NCBI GenBank assembly: GCA_965205045.1 | Contig: OZ242031.1 | Span: forward strand, 992,001 to 1,056,000 | Reading direction: 5' to 3' | DNA: 64,000 nucleotides | From: UBA6522 sp965205045 | Lineage (GTDB): Bacteria > Pseudomonadota > Gammaproteobacteria > Steroidobacterales > Rariloculaceae | Shown: piece after piece, positions 37,693 through 45,169 of the stretch | Layout of the letters: every line of letters starts with the position of its first letter | Position numbering within the stretch: position 1 is the stretch's first letter | Translations under genes and position numbers: made by a program | Notes under the pieces: model-generated | The model's database searches: none | Told to the model about the DNA's origin: nothing | The model's input: the letters and a program-made list of their open reading frames with translations, nothing else

Positions 37693-38105
37693 ATTTCCGT
37701 ACTGTCGAAAAAGAAGTCGATTTCCCGGGCCGCGGTGTCCGGTCCGTCGGACCCGTGGACCACGTTCTCCTGGATGGACGAGGCGAAGTCCGCCCGGATC
37801 GTTCCCGCGGCGGCGTCCGCCGGGTTCGTCGCGCCCATGATTTCACGGTTCCGGTCGATGGCGCCCTCGGCCTCGAGCACCTGGACCATGACGGGTCCGG
37901 AAGTCATGTATTCCACCAACTCTTCGTAGAAGGGCCGGTGCCGGTGCACGTCATAGAAGCCTTCCGCCTGCTGTCGGGTCAGGTGCAGCATCTTCGCCGC
38001 AACGATTTGCAGCCCGCCTTGTTCGAAGCGCCGATACACTTCGCCGATCAGGTTTCGCTGCACGCCATCGGGTTTGACGATGGATAGAGTCCTTTCGATT
38101 GCCAT
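37665..38105 (-). CDS. ndk: Nucleoside diphosphate kinase
   Basis: A 146-residue enzyme that balances nucleoside triphosphate pools. It begins MAIERTLSIVKPDGVQRN; the active-site His lies in NVVHGSDG; residues of the nucleotide pocket (RIxAD-like TIRADFASS) are present. Length is close to the family norm. The final residues extend into the rlmN start region on the same strand. Confidence 0.97.
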   Translation of the reverse strand: MAIERTLSIVKPDGVQRNLIGEVYRRFEQGGLQIVAAKMLHLTRQQAEGFYDVHRHRPFYEELVEYMTSGPVMVQVLEAEGAIDRNREIMGATNPADAAAGTIRADFASSIQENVVHGSDGPDTAAREIDFFFDSTEICTRTRQAG

Positions 38106-38174
38106 TCTCGCCCTGCCGTCACTTGGCGCCGTAACCAGCCGATGCGTGATTGTCAGTTGGTTTCGGCACTTGAT

Positions 38175-38498
38175 CTACACGCTGAAACTTTCGCCGCACC
38201 CGCACTCGCCCTTGACGTTCGGGTTGCGGAACTTGAAGGCTTCGTTGAGTCCTTCCCTGACGAAGTCCACCTGGGTTCCGTCGATGAGTTTCAGGCTGTC
38301 GCTGTCCACCACGACCGTGACGCCGGACTCATCGAAAACGGCGTCTGCCGGTTCGATGGAGTCCGCGTAGCCGATGATGTAGGCGAAGCCCGAGCAACCG
38401 GTCTTCCTGATGCCGATGCGCAGTCCGACGCCGCGGCCGCGGCGGTCGAGGTATCGGCGCACCCGCTCGGCGGCGCTCTCGGTCAACGATATCGACAT
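38175..38498 (-). CDS. iscA: A-type Fe-S carrier protein (IscA/ErpA family)
   Basis: A 107-residue A-type carrier with the three conserved cysteines: Cys in KTGCSGFAY and the pair in GECGCGESF. GLRIGIRKTGCSGF and FKFRNPNV are typical of IscA. It receives iron or Fe-S clusters and passes them to target enzymes. It lies 3 bases after the scaffold-like gene. hscA, hscB, fdx and iscX, which normally follow, are absent, and ndk comes next. Confidence 0.92.
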   Translation of the reverse strand: MSISLTESAAERVRRYLDRRGRGVGLRIGIRKTGCSGFAYIIGYADSIEPADAVFDESGVTVVVDSDSLKLIDGTQVDFVREGLNEAFKFRNPNVKGECGCGESFSV

Positions 38499-38501
38499 CG
38501 C

Positions 38502-38879
38502 TCAATCCTTGCGTTCATCGAGTCTGCGCCGGCACGCAGCGAGCGCATCCTCCAGAAGTAACAATTTTCCCAGCTTTTCCACGGGCACGCCCAATACTTC
38601 GAGGCATTGGCGCATGGAAAGTTCGTCCAGCGCCCCGGCGGGCCGGCCTTCCAGCCACTCGGCGGTCCACTCCGCCGCCGCCACCGTGTCGGGGCAGCCA
38701 TAGACATTGTAGCGGACGGCATGGATGGCGCCGTCCAGTAAGTGTAGCTGGAACCGGACCCAGACGTTCAGGGTTCGATCTTCAGCCTCGCCGGAAACCG
38801 GCCCCGAGGCGCCGTCGTTCAATGGCCCGGCTCGTTGCGCCGACAGAAACCGCTGCCGCACCTGAGAGTCGTAGTCCAT
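38502..38879 (-). CDS. Divergent IscU/NifU-N-like protein lacking two of three cluster cysteines
   Basis: A 125-residue protein whose alignment to IscU is convincing around YNVYGCPDTVAAAEWTAEWL (IscU: YGCGSAIASSSLVTEWV) and the C-terminal VPVEKLGKLLLLEDALAA (IscU: PPVKIHCSILAEDAIKAA). Of the three IscU cysteines only the middle one (YGCPD) remains; the first is lost within EAEDRTL and the third is Lys in LGKLL. The LPPVK chaperone motif is only partly kept. It sits between iscS and iscA where iscU belongs. It may be a regulator or sulfur-handling partner of IscS rather than a scaffold; that is inference. Confidence 0.7.
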   Translation of the reverse strand: MDYDSQVRQRFLSAQRAGPLNDGASGPVSGEAEDRTLNVWVRFQLHLLDGAIHAVRYNVYGCPDTVAAAEWTAEWLEGRPAGALDELSMRQCLEVLGVPVEKLGKLLLLEDALAACRRRLDERKD

Positions 38880-38991
38880 GCAAAGCGCTATAGTCTATCC
38901 CGGAAATCTCTCTGGCTGCTACCGATAATCGCGCGACCTGTACGGCCGGACCGGGAGACTCGCGGTGCGGACTCGCGCCGTTGGCCGGGGC

Positions 38992-40161
38992 CTATGCGGC
39001 GGTCCACTCCGGGGCGCCCCGGGCCAGGTCCCGCAGGCGCGCAACCTCCGCCTGCATGCGCTCGACCACGTGGTCGATCTCGGCCTCCGTGGTGAAGCGG
39101 CCCACGCTGAAGCGCAGCGTGGCCGCCGCCAGCGCGTCGCTGAGCCCCATCGCGCTCAACACGTGGGACGGCTCCGGGACGTCCGAATTGCAGGCCGATC
39201 CCGTGGACACGGCCACTTCGCTGACCGCTAGCTGGAGACTTTCGGCCTGAACACCGGGGAACGTGACGTTGAGGACGTGGGGAGACCGTTGCGTGGGATG
39301 ACCGTTCAACCGTACGCCCCCGATGGCACACAGCCCGCTCCAGAGCCGGTCGCGGCGCTCGGCCAGCCGCGGGCCTTCCCGGTTCGGGTCCGCCAGTTCC
39401 ATCGCCTCGCCGAAGCCGACGATCTGATGCGTGGCAAGCGTCCCCGGCCGCAGTCCGCCCTCCTGCTCGCCGCCGTGAATCAACGGCTGCACGTTGACGC
39501 CCTTGCGAATGTAGATGGCCCCGATACCCATGGGCCCGTAGGTCTTGTGAGCCGTCAGGGAAGCCAGGTCAACCGGCCAGTCATCGAGTTGCAGGGGCAC
39601 CTTGCCCGTACTTTGGGCCGCGTCCGCATGGAGCAGAACACCGCGTTGCCGGCAACGCTCGCCGATGGCGGCGATGTCCTGAAGCATGCCGGTTTCGTTG
39701 TTGACGTGCATGATGGAGACCAGCACGGTGTCGTCGCGGATACAAGCCTCCACCGCGTCCGGGCTGATGACGCCGTCGGCGTCGTGCTCCGCGAAGCTGA
39801 CCTCGAATCCCCGTGATTGCAGCGCGCCGGCCGCATCCAGCACCGCCTTGTGTTCCAGGCGGGAGGTGATCAGGTGGCGGCCGCGGTGCCGATGGGCCGC
39901 CATGGTGCCCAGCAGTGCGAGATTGTCCGACTCGGTAGCTCCGGAGGTAAAGCGAATCGTTTCGGGTGCGGCGCCGACGCGCCGGGCAATCTGCGCGCGC
40001 GCCTCTTCCACACGGGTCCTGGCGCGGCGGCCGGGCGCGTGGGACGAGGAGGGATTGGCTGAGTCGCCCTCAAGTCCCAGGCACTCGACCATCGCCTCGA
40101 CGACGCGCGGGTCCACGGGCGTGGTGGCCGCGTAGTCCAGGTATATCTCCGGGTGCGTCAC
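38992..40161 (-). CDS. iscS: Cysteine desulfurase
   Basis: A 389-residue PLP enzyme that takes sulfur from cysteine for Fe-S clusters and tRNA thiolation. It begins MTHPEIYLDYAATTPVDPRV. The PLP lysine lies in LTAHKTYGPMGIG and the active Cys in STGSACNSD. The C-terminus ends in EWTAA rather than the IscU-docking tail of E. coli IscS. trmJ lies just upstream with a 4-base overlap. iscR and cysE, normally between trmJ and iscS, are missing. The large open frames on the other strand are shadows. Confidence 0.95.
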   Translation of the reverse strand: MTHPEIYLDYAATTPVDPRVVEAMVECLGLEGDSANPSSSHAPGRRARTRVEEARAQIARRVGAAPETIRFTSGATESDNLALLGTMAAHRHRGRHLITSRLEHKAVLDAAGALQSRGFEVSFAEHDADGVISPDAVEACIRDDTVLVSIMHVNNETGMLQDIAAIGERCRQRGVLLHADAAQSTGKVPLQLDDWPVDLASLTAHKTYGPMGIGAIYIRKGVNVQPLIHGGEQEGGLRPGTLATHQIVGFGEAMELADPNREGPRLAERRDRLWSGLCAIGGVRLNGHPTQRSPHVLNVTFPGVQAESLQLAVSEVAVSTGSACNSDVPEPSHVLSAMGLSDALAAATLRFSVGRFTTEAEIDHVVERMQAEVARLRDLARGAPEWTAA

Positions 40162-40928
40162 TCGACGCTCCCCGCCTGCCGCGGAGTCGGCTCACGGCGC
40201 TCGTCGCGCTTGCCGTCGGCCAGCGCCGTCAGTACGCCGCGCAGGATGTTGACCTCGTTTCGGTCCAGGCCGCTGCGTTGGAAGATTCGGCGCAGGCGCA
40301 GTCTGAGCTGCCTGGAATGGTCCGTTTTGATGAATCCCGCAGCGCTCAGGGCCGCTTCCAGGTGCCGGTAAAACCCCTCCAGTTCGGCGGCCGTGGCGGG
40401 CGGCGAGTCCCGGAGCGCTGCCAATTCCGCATCCGCCGGTCGTTCAAGTGCCGCCATTCGCAACTCGTAGCAAAGCACCTGCACGGCCATGGCCACGTTC
40501 AGGGAACTATAGGCGGGGTTGGAGGGGATGTGCACCACTTGATTGCAGCGGCCCAGGTCCTCGTTGGTCAGTCCCGAGTGTTCGGGTCCGAATATCATGG
40601 CGACCTTTGTTTCCCCGGCGTGCCTCAGCAGCGCCGCAGCACCCGCACGAGGGTCGACCACGGGCCCCGACAGCCTGCGCAGCCGGGCGCTCGCGCCGGC
40701 CACGAATCCGCAGTCGGCGATGGCATCGTCCAGCGAATCCACGACGCGAGCGCGAGCCAGCACGTCGTCCGCCCCTGACGCCCTCGCGGTGGCGTCGGCG
40801 CTGGGAAAGTCCCGCGGCGCGACCAGCACCAGTTCATCCGGCCCCATGGTCTTCATCGCACGGGCGGCGGCCCCGATGTTGCCGGGGTGGGATGTCTCGA
40901 CGAGGACGATGCGCACCGGAATCTGCAT
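40158..40928 (-). CDS. trmJ: tRNA (cytidine/uridine-2'-O-)methyltransferase TrmJ
   Basis: A 256-residue SPOUT methyltransferase for position 32 of tRNA. ETSHPGNIGAAARAMKTMG is the family start, and the knot region IFGPEHSGLTNEDL and IPSNPAYSSLNVAMAVQVL follows. I chose the ATG at 40928 because the longer frame enters the divergent promoter region and overlaps suhB. suhB-trmJ are divergent with 121 bases between, as in P. aeruginosa. Confidence 0.93.
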   Translation of the reverse strand: MQIPVRIVLVETSHPGNIGAAARAMKTMGPDELVLVAPRDFPSADATARASGADDVLARARVVDSLDDAIADCGFVAGASARLRRLSGPVVDPRAGAAALLRHAGETKVAMIFGPEHSGLTNEDLGRCNQVVHIPSNPAYSSLNVAMAVQVLCYELRMAALERPADAELAALRDSPPATAAELEGFYRHLEAALSAAGFIKTDHSRQLRLRLRRIFQRSGLDRNEVNILRGVLTALADGKRDERREPTPRQAGSVE

Positions 40929-41049
40929 TGGCGTTGACGGTCCCGGATTTTCGCCGGTTCGGATTTGCCGCGGGTGAGCGACTATTCTACCCTTGTGCCG
41001 CCGGAGTTCCGCCGCCAATGTTCCATCCCCGACCGAGCGCCAGATCCCT

Positions 41050-41838
41050 ATGCACGCAATGGTAAACATCGCCGTTCGCGCCGCCCGCGAGGCGGGCGCC
41101 ATCATGATGCGTCACGTCAATCGGCTCGAGTCCCTTGAGGTGGTGGACAAGGGGCGCAACCAGTTCGTGAGCGAGGTGGACCGCCTGGCGGAAGAGGCCA
41201 TCATCAACGTGATTCACGAGTACCATCCGGATCATTCGATCCTGGCCGAGGAGAGCGGGGCGCGGGGCGAGCACGAGTACCAATGGATCATCGACCCGCT
41301 GGACGGCACCACCAACTACCTGCATGGCTTTCCGGTCTTCGCCGTTTCCATCGCGGTGAGCCGGGCGGGGCAACTGGAGCACGGCGTGGTCTACGATCCC
41401 CATCGGCAAGAGGTGTTCAGCGCGAGCCGGGGTCAGGGTGCACAACTGGACAACCGCAGGATCCGGGTCAGCAAGCAGGCACGCCTGCAACAGGCCCTGA
41501 TTGCGACCGGGCTACCTTACCGGGCCAACAAGGAGTACCTCGACAACTACGTCGAGATGCTGAAGGCGGTCATCAACAACAATGCCGGCGTGCGCCGCGC
41601 CGGCGCCGCGGCCCTGGACCTCTGCTATGTTGCCGCCGGGCGCGTCGACGGTTTCTGGGAACTGGGGCTCAAGCCCTGGGACCTGGCGGCGGGCACGCTG
41701 ATCATCCGCGAGGCCGGCGGACGCATCAGCGACTACCGCGGCACGGACCGGTTCCTCGAAACCGGCGATGTGGTCGCCGGAACGCCCAAGGTCTACGCTG
41801 CACTTTCCAAGCTGTTCGCGCCCTACGCGCCAGCGTGA
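41050..41838 (+). CDS. suhB: Inositol monophosphatase family protein SuhB
   Basis: A 262-residue phosphatase of the SuhB type, which also assists rRNA transcription antitermination in E. coli. The metal motifs are ILAEESG, WIIDPLDGTTNYLHGFP and KPWDLAAGTLIIREAGG. Starting at the ATG at 41050 gives MHAMVNIAVRAAREAG, the normal N-terminus. The reading frame extends further upstream but has no ribosome site. Accessory genes follow downstream instead of the secF neighbour expected from Pseudomonas. Confidence 0.95.
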   Translation: MHAMVNIAVRAAREAGAIMMRHVNRLESLEVVDKGRNQFVSEVDRLAEEAIINVIHEYHPDHSILAEESGARGEHEYQWIIDPLDGTTNYLHGFPVFAVSIAVSRAGQLEHGVVYDPHRQEVFSASRGQGAQLDNRRIRVSKQARLQQALIATGLPYRANKEYLDNYVEMLKAVINNNAGVRRAGAAALDLCYVAAGRVDGFWELGLKPWDLAAGTLIIREAGGRISDYRGTDRFLETGDVVAGTPKVYAALSKLFAPYAPA

Positions 41839-41969
41839 CACGAGGTAGTATCGAATTTGGATGAGGCTACGGAAAGTGTAAATCGATCAAGGGTTTTGCC
41901 GATAATTCCACGGTAGGGCCATCGACGCCGATTGGATTCAGCTAACGCGGCTTCATCAATTCCAAACAA

Positions 41970-42578
41970 ATGGAGAGCTATATGGCTGGTTCCTTTAACA
42001 TGTTTATTGGAGGGCTTGCATTCATTGCTGGATCGGCGCTAACTGCCATTTCGTGGATAATCGCTCCGGGCGGTTACTACGTTGTTGCTTACGGAGCTAT
42101 CGCTTTCGGAGCGCTTCAATTCTTATTCGGCCTGTTTCAATTTATCTCACACAAAGCCTCCTCGACCTCACAATCAACAGAAAGTGAGCGCGCAGAAGTA
42201 TCAGGTAAGGCAATTCTACAGGCGATGCTCGCTACTTCTGTCGCCAACGGCAATGTACAGGACGACGAGATTGAAGTAATAGTTACAATTTCTAAACAAC
42301 TCCTCGGTATGGAAGTGAACTCAGAGACGATTAAAAATATGGCCAAGTCGATGCTGAGTAATGAGTTCGATATCGGTGTGGCGCTCGCCGGATCGAGATC
42401 AATGATTGTACCGAGCCAAAAGCCATTGATTTTGAAGGCTGCCTACTTGGTGGCCGCCTCCGATGGGGAAATTGACCAAGGCGAAAGGGATATGCTGACA
42501 AAAGTAGGTATCTCCTTGGGAATGACGATAGACGAAATGACATGCGCGATTGATGAGATGCATGAAACAAGTGCTTAG
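41970..42578 (+). CDS. Membrane protein with TerB-like domain
   Basis: A 202-residue protein in visibly AT-richer DNA. Two membrane spans at the start (FNMFIGGLAFIAGSALTAISW and YYVVAYGAIAFGALQFLFGLF) precede a Ser/Thr-rich linker and a helical domain whose pattern, ILQAMLATSVANGNVQDDEI then LKAAYLVAASDGEIDQGERD, is that of the TerB/DjlA-N fold (acidic DG and E positions conserved). TerB-like domains often belong to stress or phage-defence proteins. ATG 41970 or 41982 may be the true start. It lies between suhB and a convergent HEPN gene. Confidence 0.6.
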   Translation: MESYMAGSFNMFIGGLAFIAGSALTAISWIIAPGGYYVVAYGAIAFGALQFLFGLFQFISHKASSTSQSTESERAEVSGKAILQAMLATSVANGNVQDDEIEVIVTISKQLLGMEVNSETIKNMAKSMLSNEFDIGVALAGSRSMIVPSQKPLILKAAYLVAASDGEIDQGERDMLTKVGISLGMTIDEMTCAIDEMHETSA

Positions 42579-42602
42579 TTCCGAATTCTTCAGGACCGTT
42601 CA

Positions 42603-43193
42603 CTATAGTTTCCTGCGATACAGTCCACGTCGTAATACCTTAAGCAAATCATGGACATCGCCTTGACAGGCGGAGTTTGTAAAATCCAATGGGCCAATAC
42701 CAATAGCATTTCCTGCCTCCTCAAAATACTTGCTGAGGTTGTCAAAAAAATTTCGCATTTCTTTCTCTGAATGGCCTCCGATAACCCGCTGAAAAACATA
42801 AGTTTCTCGATCAATATGACTGACTATTTTGTTACGAGCGGGCTTTAGTAACGTCCTGTAATCTAGTATACATTTTTCAAGCCTTTGAATTTCCAACTTG
42901 ATATCCTGACCTAGGCAATGATCTTCACAGATCGCTTTGGTCATCCAAGGAATTGTCAGGTTTGTTTTGCCAGCCGTCTCTGGCGGGTCCGTGAGTCTGC
43001 AAATCAGCAAGATCAGATATTCGACCATCATCCTATTGAGGTCGTGAAAGAACCACGCCGCTGATTTCGTTAGGATGCTGTCGGCTTCTGGTCCAGACGA
43101 AAAAAGAAAATTGAAGGTGTCGAAGGTCTGACGCAATATGATTGCTTGCTCGCGTAGCATCGTGAATGCGTTTTCCAATTCGCTTTGTGTCAT
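42603..43193 (-). CDS. HEPN/AbiU2-like protein
   Basis: A mostly helical protein of about 196 residues. The segment ARNKIVSHIDRET contains Arg-x5-His, the catalytic motif of HEPN ribonucleases, and the arrangement of helices (MMVEYLILLICRLTD, then RTLLKPARNKIVSH) is that of the AbiU2 subgroup. The ATG at 43193 (MTQSELENAF) is used; a start three codons upstream is possible. HEPN proteins of this kind are linked to abortive infection and toxin-antitoxin systems; no adjacent nucleotidyltransferase partner is present. Codon composition looks AT-richer than the core genes, suggesting transfer. Confidence 0.6.
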   Translation of the reverse strand: MTQSELENAFTMLREQAIILRQTFDTFNFLFSSGPEADSILTKSAAWFFHDLNRMMVEYLILLICRLTDPPETAGKTNLTIPWMTKAICEDHCLGQDIKLEIQRLEKCILDYRTLLKPARNKIVSHIDRETYVFQRVIGGHSEKEMRNFFDNLSKYFEEAGNAIGIGPLDFTNSACQGDVHDLLKVLRRGLYRRKL

Positions 43194-43202
43194 CGATCCC
43201 AT

Positions 43203-43529
43203 CTCAGTCTCGTACTATTATCCCTGCCCAATTTTCGTGCGCTAAATCATTGGCCATTCAGTCTTTGTGTCAAAACATCCCAATTCGGCTTGAAATACGT
43301 CTTGCCGATCATGAGGAATACGATATCCTGTTTGTTTCTGACTCGATACCTTTTGCCCCAATCCAATCCAATGCGATGCGACGAGAACATTTTGGGAATC
43401 TCTCCCGCACTTCGGTTTGCTCGGGCCGTTCGGCGTGTGTTGACGAGATGCAGCGCAGGGTGGCCTGTTGGCTTGGACCGGTGAATAGTAGCGCTTGACA
43501 CTATTAGTGGGCCGTACTACGGTATTTCA
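43203..43529. other. Non-coding region between the HEPN gene and higBA
   Basis: About 325 bases with no convincing gene on either strand; the short frames seen here show no family pattern. The right end carries the probable higBA promoter. Confidence 0.5.
43496..43524 (+). promoter_or_regulatory. Probable sigma70 promoter for higBA
   Basis: TTGACA at 43496-43501 is a perfect -35 box, followed after 17 bases by TACGGT at 43519-43524 as a weak -10. Transcription would begin at or just before the GTG of higB at 43530, implying a leaderless mRNA; no Shine-Dalgarno sequence is visible before that GTG. Confidence 0.45.
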
Positions 43530-43811
43530 GTGATTCTGAGTTTTGGGAACTCTGACACCAGGCGAGTTGCAAACCGCGAACGATGTGGAAAATTTCCTGC
43601 GGACATCCAGCGCCGGGCCCAAGCCAAACTAATGATCTTGAATAACGCCAGGAATTTGAACGACTTGCGAGTGCCTCCAGGGAACCGGCTGGAGGCGCTC
43701 TCAGGTGATCGTAAGGGCCAGTACAGTATTCGCATCAACAAACAATGGCGAATATGCTTTGTCTGGAGCCAAGGGAACGCCTATCAGGTCGAGATCGTGG
43801 ATTACCACTGA
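43530..43811 (+). CDS. higB: HigB-type toxin (RelE superfamily)
   Basis: A 93-residue protein with the HigB pattern: ILSFGNSDTRRV at the start, KFPADIQRRAQAKLMILNNA in the middle, LRVPPGNRLEALSGDRKGQYSIRIN and WRICFVWSQGNAYQVEIVDYH at the end. Toxin-first order with HigA behind it is standard for higBA. It cleaves mRNA on the ribosome. The GTG start matches the family N-terminus and seems to be leaderless. Confidence 0.92.
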   Translation: MILSFGNSDTRRVANRERCGKFPADIQRRAQAKLMILNNARNLNDLRVPPGNRLEALSGDRKGQYSIRINKQWRICFVWSQGNAYQVEIVDYH

Positions 43812-43847
43812 GCCGGGAGTGTCTGAAAGCGAGAAGGATTCGAACAG

Positions 43848-44174
43848 ATGAATGAATCGGCGCCGCACCGCAACGGGAATTTGGCTCCCATACACCCTGG
43901 TGAGATTCTCGATGAGGAATTTCTCCGCCCGCTGAAGGTCACCCAGTATCGGCTGGCCCAGGCAATTGGCGTGGATGCCCGCCGTATTCACGCGATCGTC
44001 CATGGTCAACGGTCCATCACGGCGGAGACCGCCCTCCTGTTTTCGCGTTTCTTCGGCAATTCCGCCCAGTTCTGGATGGGTCTTCAAAGCCAATACGACC
44101 TGGAAAGGGAACAGGATCGTTTGGCCGACAGGCTTGATCGGGTGCCGGAGTACCATACGGAAGCCATCGCCTGA
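43848..44174 (+). CDS. higA: HigA-type antitoxin (XRE family)
   Basis: A 108-residue DNA-binding antitoxin. IHPGEILDEEFLRPLKVTQYRLA leads into an XRE helix-turn-helix (LAQAIGVDARRIHAIVHGQR) and the ITAETALLFSRFFGNSAQFW segment that is typical of HigA. It neutralises HigB and represses the operon. The gene lies 36 bases downstream of higB and converges on secF. Confidence 0.93.
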   Translation: MNESAPHRNGNLAPIHPGEILDEEFLRPLKVTQYRLAQAIGVDARRIHAIVHGQRSITAETALLFSRFFGNSAQFWMGLQSQYDLEREQDRLADRLDRVPEYHTEAIA

Positions 44175-44243
44175 ACGCGGCCGCTACCTCCGACTCAGCT
44201 GCCGAAGTCGAGTATGTGAGGCGGCATCCAGTCCGCCACACCG

Positions 44244-45167
44244 TTAAGGCAGCGAATCGATCTCCTCGCGCTTGGGCGGGATCAGGTCGGCGGGCGAGAC
44301 GTTGAGGGCCAGAGCCGAGGCGCTGGCGACGTAGATGGACGAATACGTCCCGACGACGACGCCGACGATGAGCGCCAGCGCGAATCCGGACACGGTCTCA
44401 CCGCCCAGCAGGAACAGGCAGATCAACACCAGCAGCGTGGTGAAGCTGGTGATCATGGTGCGGCCCAGCATCTGGTTGATGGAGCGGTTGATCACCTCCA
44501 CCGCGCTGCCGCGGCGCATCAGCCGGAAGTTCTCGCGGATCCGGTCGAAGACCACGATGGTGTCGTTGAGCGAATAGCCGATGGTGGCGAGGATGGCCGC
44601 GAGGATCGTCAGGTCGAACCCGAACCCGAAGATGGAGAAGAAACCCACCACGACGATGACGTCGTGGACCAGCGCCGAGATGGTGCCGGCGGCGAACTTC
44701 CACCGGAACCGCAGCATGACGTAGACGAAGATGAGCACCAGCGCGATCAACATCGCCAGACCGCCCCGTTCCGTCAGCTCCTCGCCCACCTGCGGCCCGA
44801 CGAAATCGGCCCGGCGCAGTTCCACGGTCGGATCCCGGGCCTGCAGCGCCGCCAGAACGCGGGCGCGGGTATCGCCCTCCTCCGACTCGGCCTGCAACGG
44901 CAGGCGCACGAGCACGTCGCTGGTGGTGCCGAAATTCTGCACCAGCGGGTTTACGAAACCTTCCTCGTTCAGCGCCGCGCGAATGTCGGCCAGGTCCGCC
45001 TCGCCTTCGTAGGTGAGTTCCAGCAGATCGCCGCCGGTGAAGTCGAGGCCGAAGTTCAGCCCGCGGGCGACCAGCGATACCAGAGACGCAGCGATCACCA
45101 CCGCGGAAAACGCCACGGCCACGCGGCGGGCGCCCATGAAGTCGATGTTGAACTTCCCGGTGTTCAC
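44244..45167 (-). CDS. secF: Protein translocase subunit SecF
   Basis: A 307-residue six-span RND-type subunit that helps pull exported proteins through SecYEG with proton energy. LNFGLDFTGGDLLEL is the periplasmic start motif and TIGYSLNDTIVVFDRIREN the conserved span; MLGRTMITSFTTLLVL follows. I use the GTG at 45167, two bases after the secD stop, which gives the normal N-terminus VNTGKFNIDFMGARR. The longer frame would overlap secD. Confidence 0.95.
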   Translation of the reverse strand: MNTGKFNIDFMGARRVAVAFSAVVIAASLVSLVARGLNFGLDFTGGDLLELTYEGEADLADIRAALNEEGFVNPLVQNFGTTSDVLVRLPLQAESEEGDTRARVLAALQARDPTVELRRADFVGPQVGEELTERGGLAMLIALVLIFVYVMLRFRWKFAAGTISALVHDVIVVVGFFSIFGFGFDLTILAAILATIGYSLNDTIVVFDRIRENFRLMRRGSAVEVINRSINQMLGRTMITSFTTLLVLICLFLLGGETVSGFALALIVGVVVGTYSSIYVASASALALNVSPADLIPPKREEIDSLP

Positions 45168-45169
45168 GC

